From positions 1 through 34,765 of the forward strand of contig JALOQX010000110.1 in assembly GCA_025459265.1 (NCBI GenBank): 34,765 nucleotides of DNA. The letters run 5' to 3'. Of the stretch, positions 34,595-34,765 are shown one piece after another. The stretch is from Pirellulaceae bacterium. GTDB taxonomy: Bacteria; Planctomycetota; Planctomycetia; Pirellulales; Pirellulaceae. How positions within the stretch are numbered: the first letter of the stretch is position 1; each line of letters starts with the position of its first letter. Both the position numbers and the translations under genes were made by a program. The notes below the pieces were generated by a model that saw only the letters and a program-made list of their open reading frames with translations, made no database searches and had not been told where the DNA came from.

Positions 34595-34765
34595 GTGCTG
34601 CCAGAGCACGAAGGATACGCCAAGGGTCTGGCACAGGAGTGCGCAGCTACGTTCGAACTCGCGCTTACCACACGCCCATGAAGGCGGTCCATTGGGCCAC
34701 GGTGCGGGAGTTGATCAGCGGTGCGGGGACGCGGTAACCTGAGTCCCGTGGGCGACCGCCCGAGG
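34595..34765. other. Right edge, nothing identified
   Basis: 171 bases to the end of the window. A short 5-bp hairpin GTGCT-GCCAG-AGCAC lies just after the peptidase stop. No gene start can be supported; the window may end in a spacer. Confidence 0.4.

Overview
The window reads as a piece of a planctomycete chromosome (phylum Planctomycetota, probably order Pirellulales; the order is my inference). The grounds are uniformly high GC, an ECF sigma factor directly upstream of a giant Ser/Thr kinase fused to a beta-propeller, three planctomycete-type outer-membrane porins, small secreted proteins of planctomycete style, a P-II protein with an altered T-loop, and intergenic spaces full of palindromic and short tandem repeats. 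No rRNA, tRNA, CRISPR array, transposase or phage gene was seen.

Layout. 1-406: G-rich tandem repeat and an imperfect hairpin. 407-2525: HEAT-repeat protein and a small membrane protein, converging on a membrane-anchored coiled-coil protein (2532-3998). 4302-11643: a co-directional housekeeping run, polA-coaE-rho-ribH-nusB-ftsY, with a structured leader before rho and a tandem-repeat spacer before ftsY. 11644-12136: a roughly 200-bp inverted duplication. 12137-13452: a porin gene broken by a one-base frameshift. 13461-20090 (minus): a urea-utilisation operon in the order Tat-exported beta-carbonic anhydrase, urea transporter, ureA, ureB, ureC, ureF, ureG, ureD. 20589-25208 (minus): ECF sigma factor and kinase. 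25702-27069: second porin. 27695-28042: P-II, with a perfect sigma-54 consensus upstream. 28055-29083 (minus): tatC with an unusually large first periplasmic loop, divergent from a mannose-6-phosphate isomerase gene (29255-30202) with a damaged 3' end. 30460-34594: small lipoprotein, third porin, SH3-like secreted protein and an HExxH secreted peptidase-like protein.

How the parts fit. The most coherent theme is nitrogen acquisition. Urea is imported and hydrolysed in the cytoplasm, and the operon's leading gene encodes a carbonic anhydrase with a twin-arginine signal. This suggests that CO2 escaping from ureolysis is converted to bicarbonate outside the inner membrane, functionally like the periplasmic CA/urease pairing of Helicobacter pylori but with a beta-class enzyme and a UT-type transporter. 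The nearby P-II gene (Leu at position 51 instead of the uridylylated Tyr) has a sigma-54 promoter, the usual mark of nitrogen control. Two genes look damaged (first porin, manA 3' end). Both need read-level checking, because single-base or small-deletion assembly errors would look the same.
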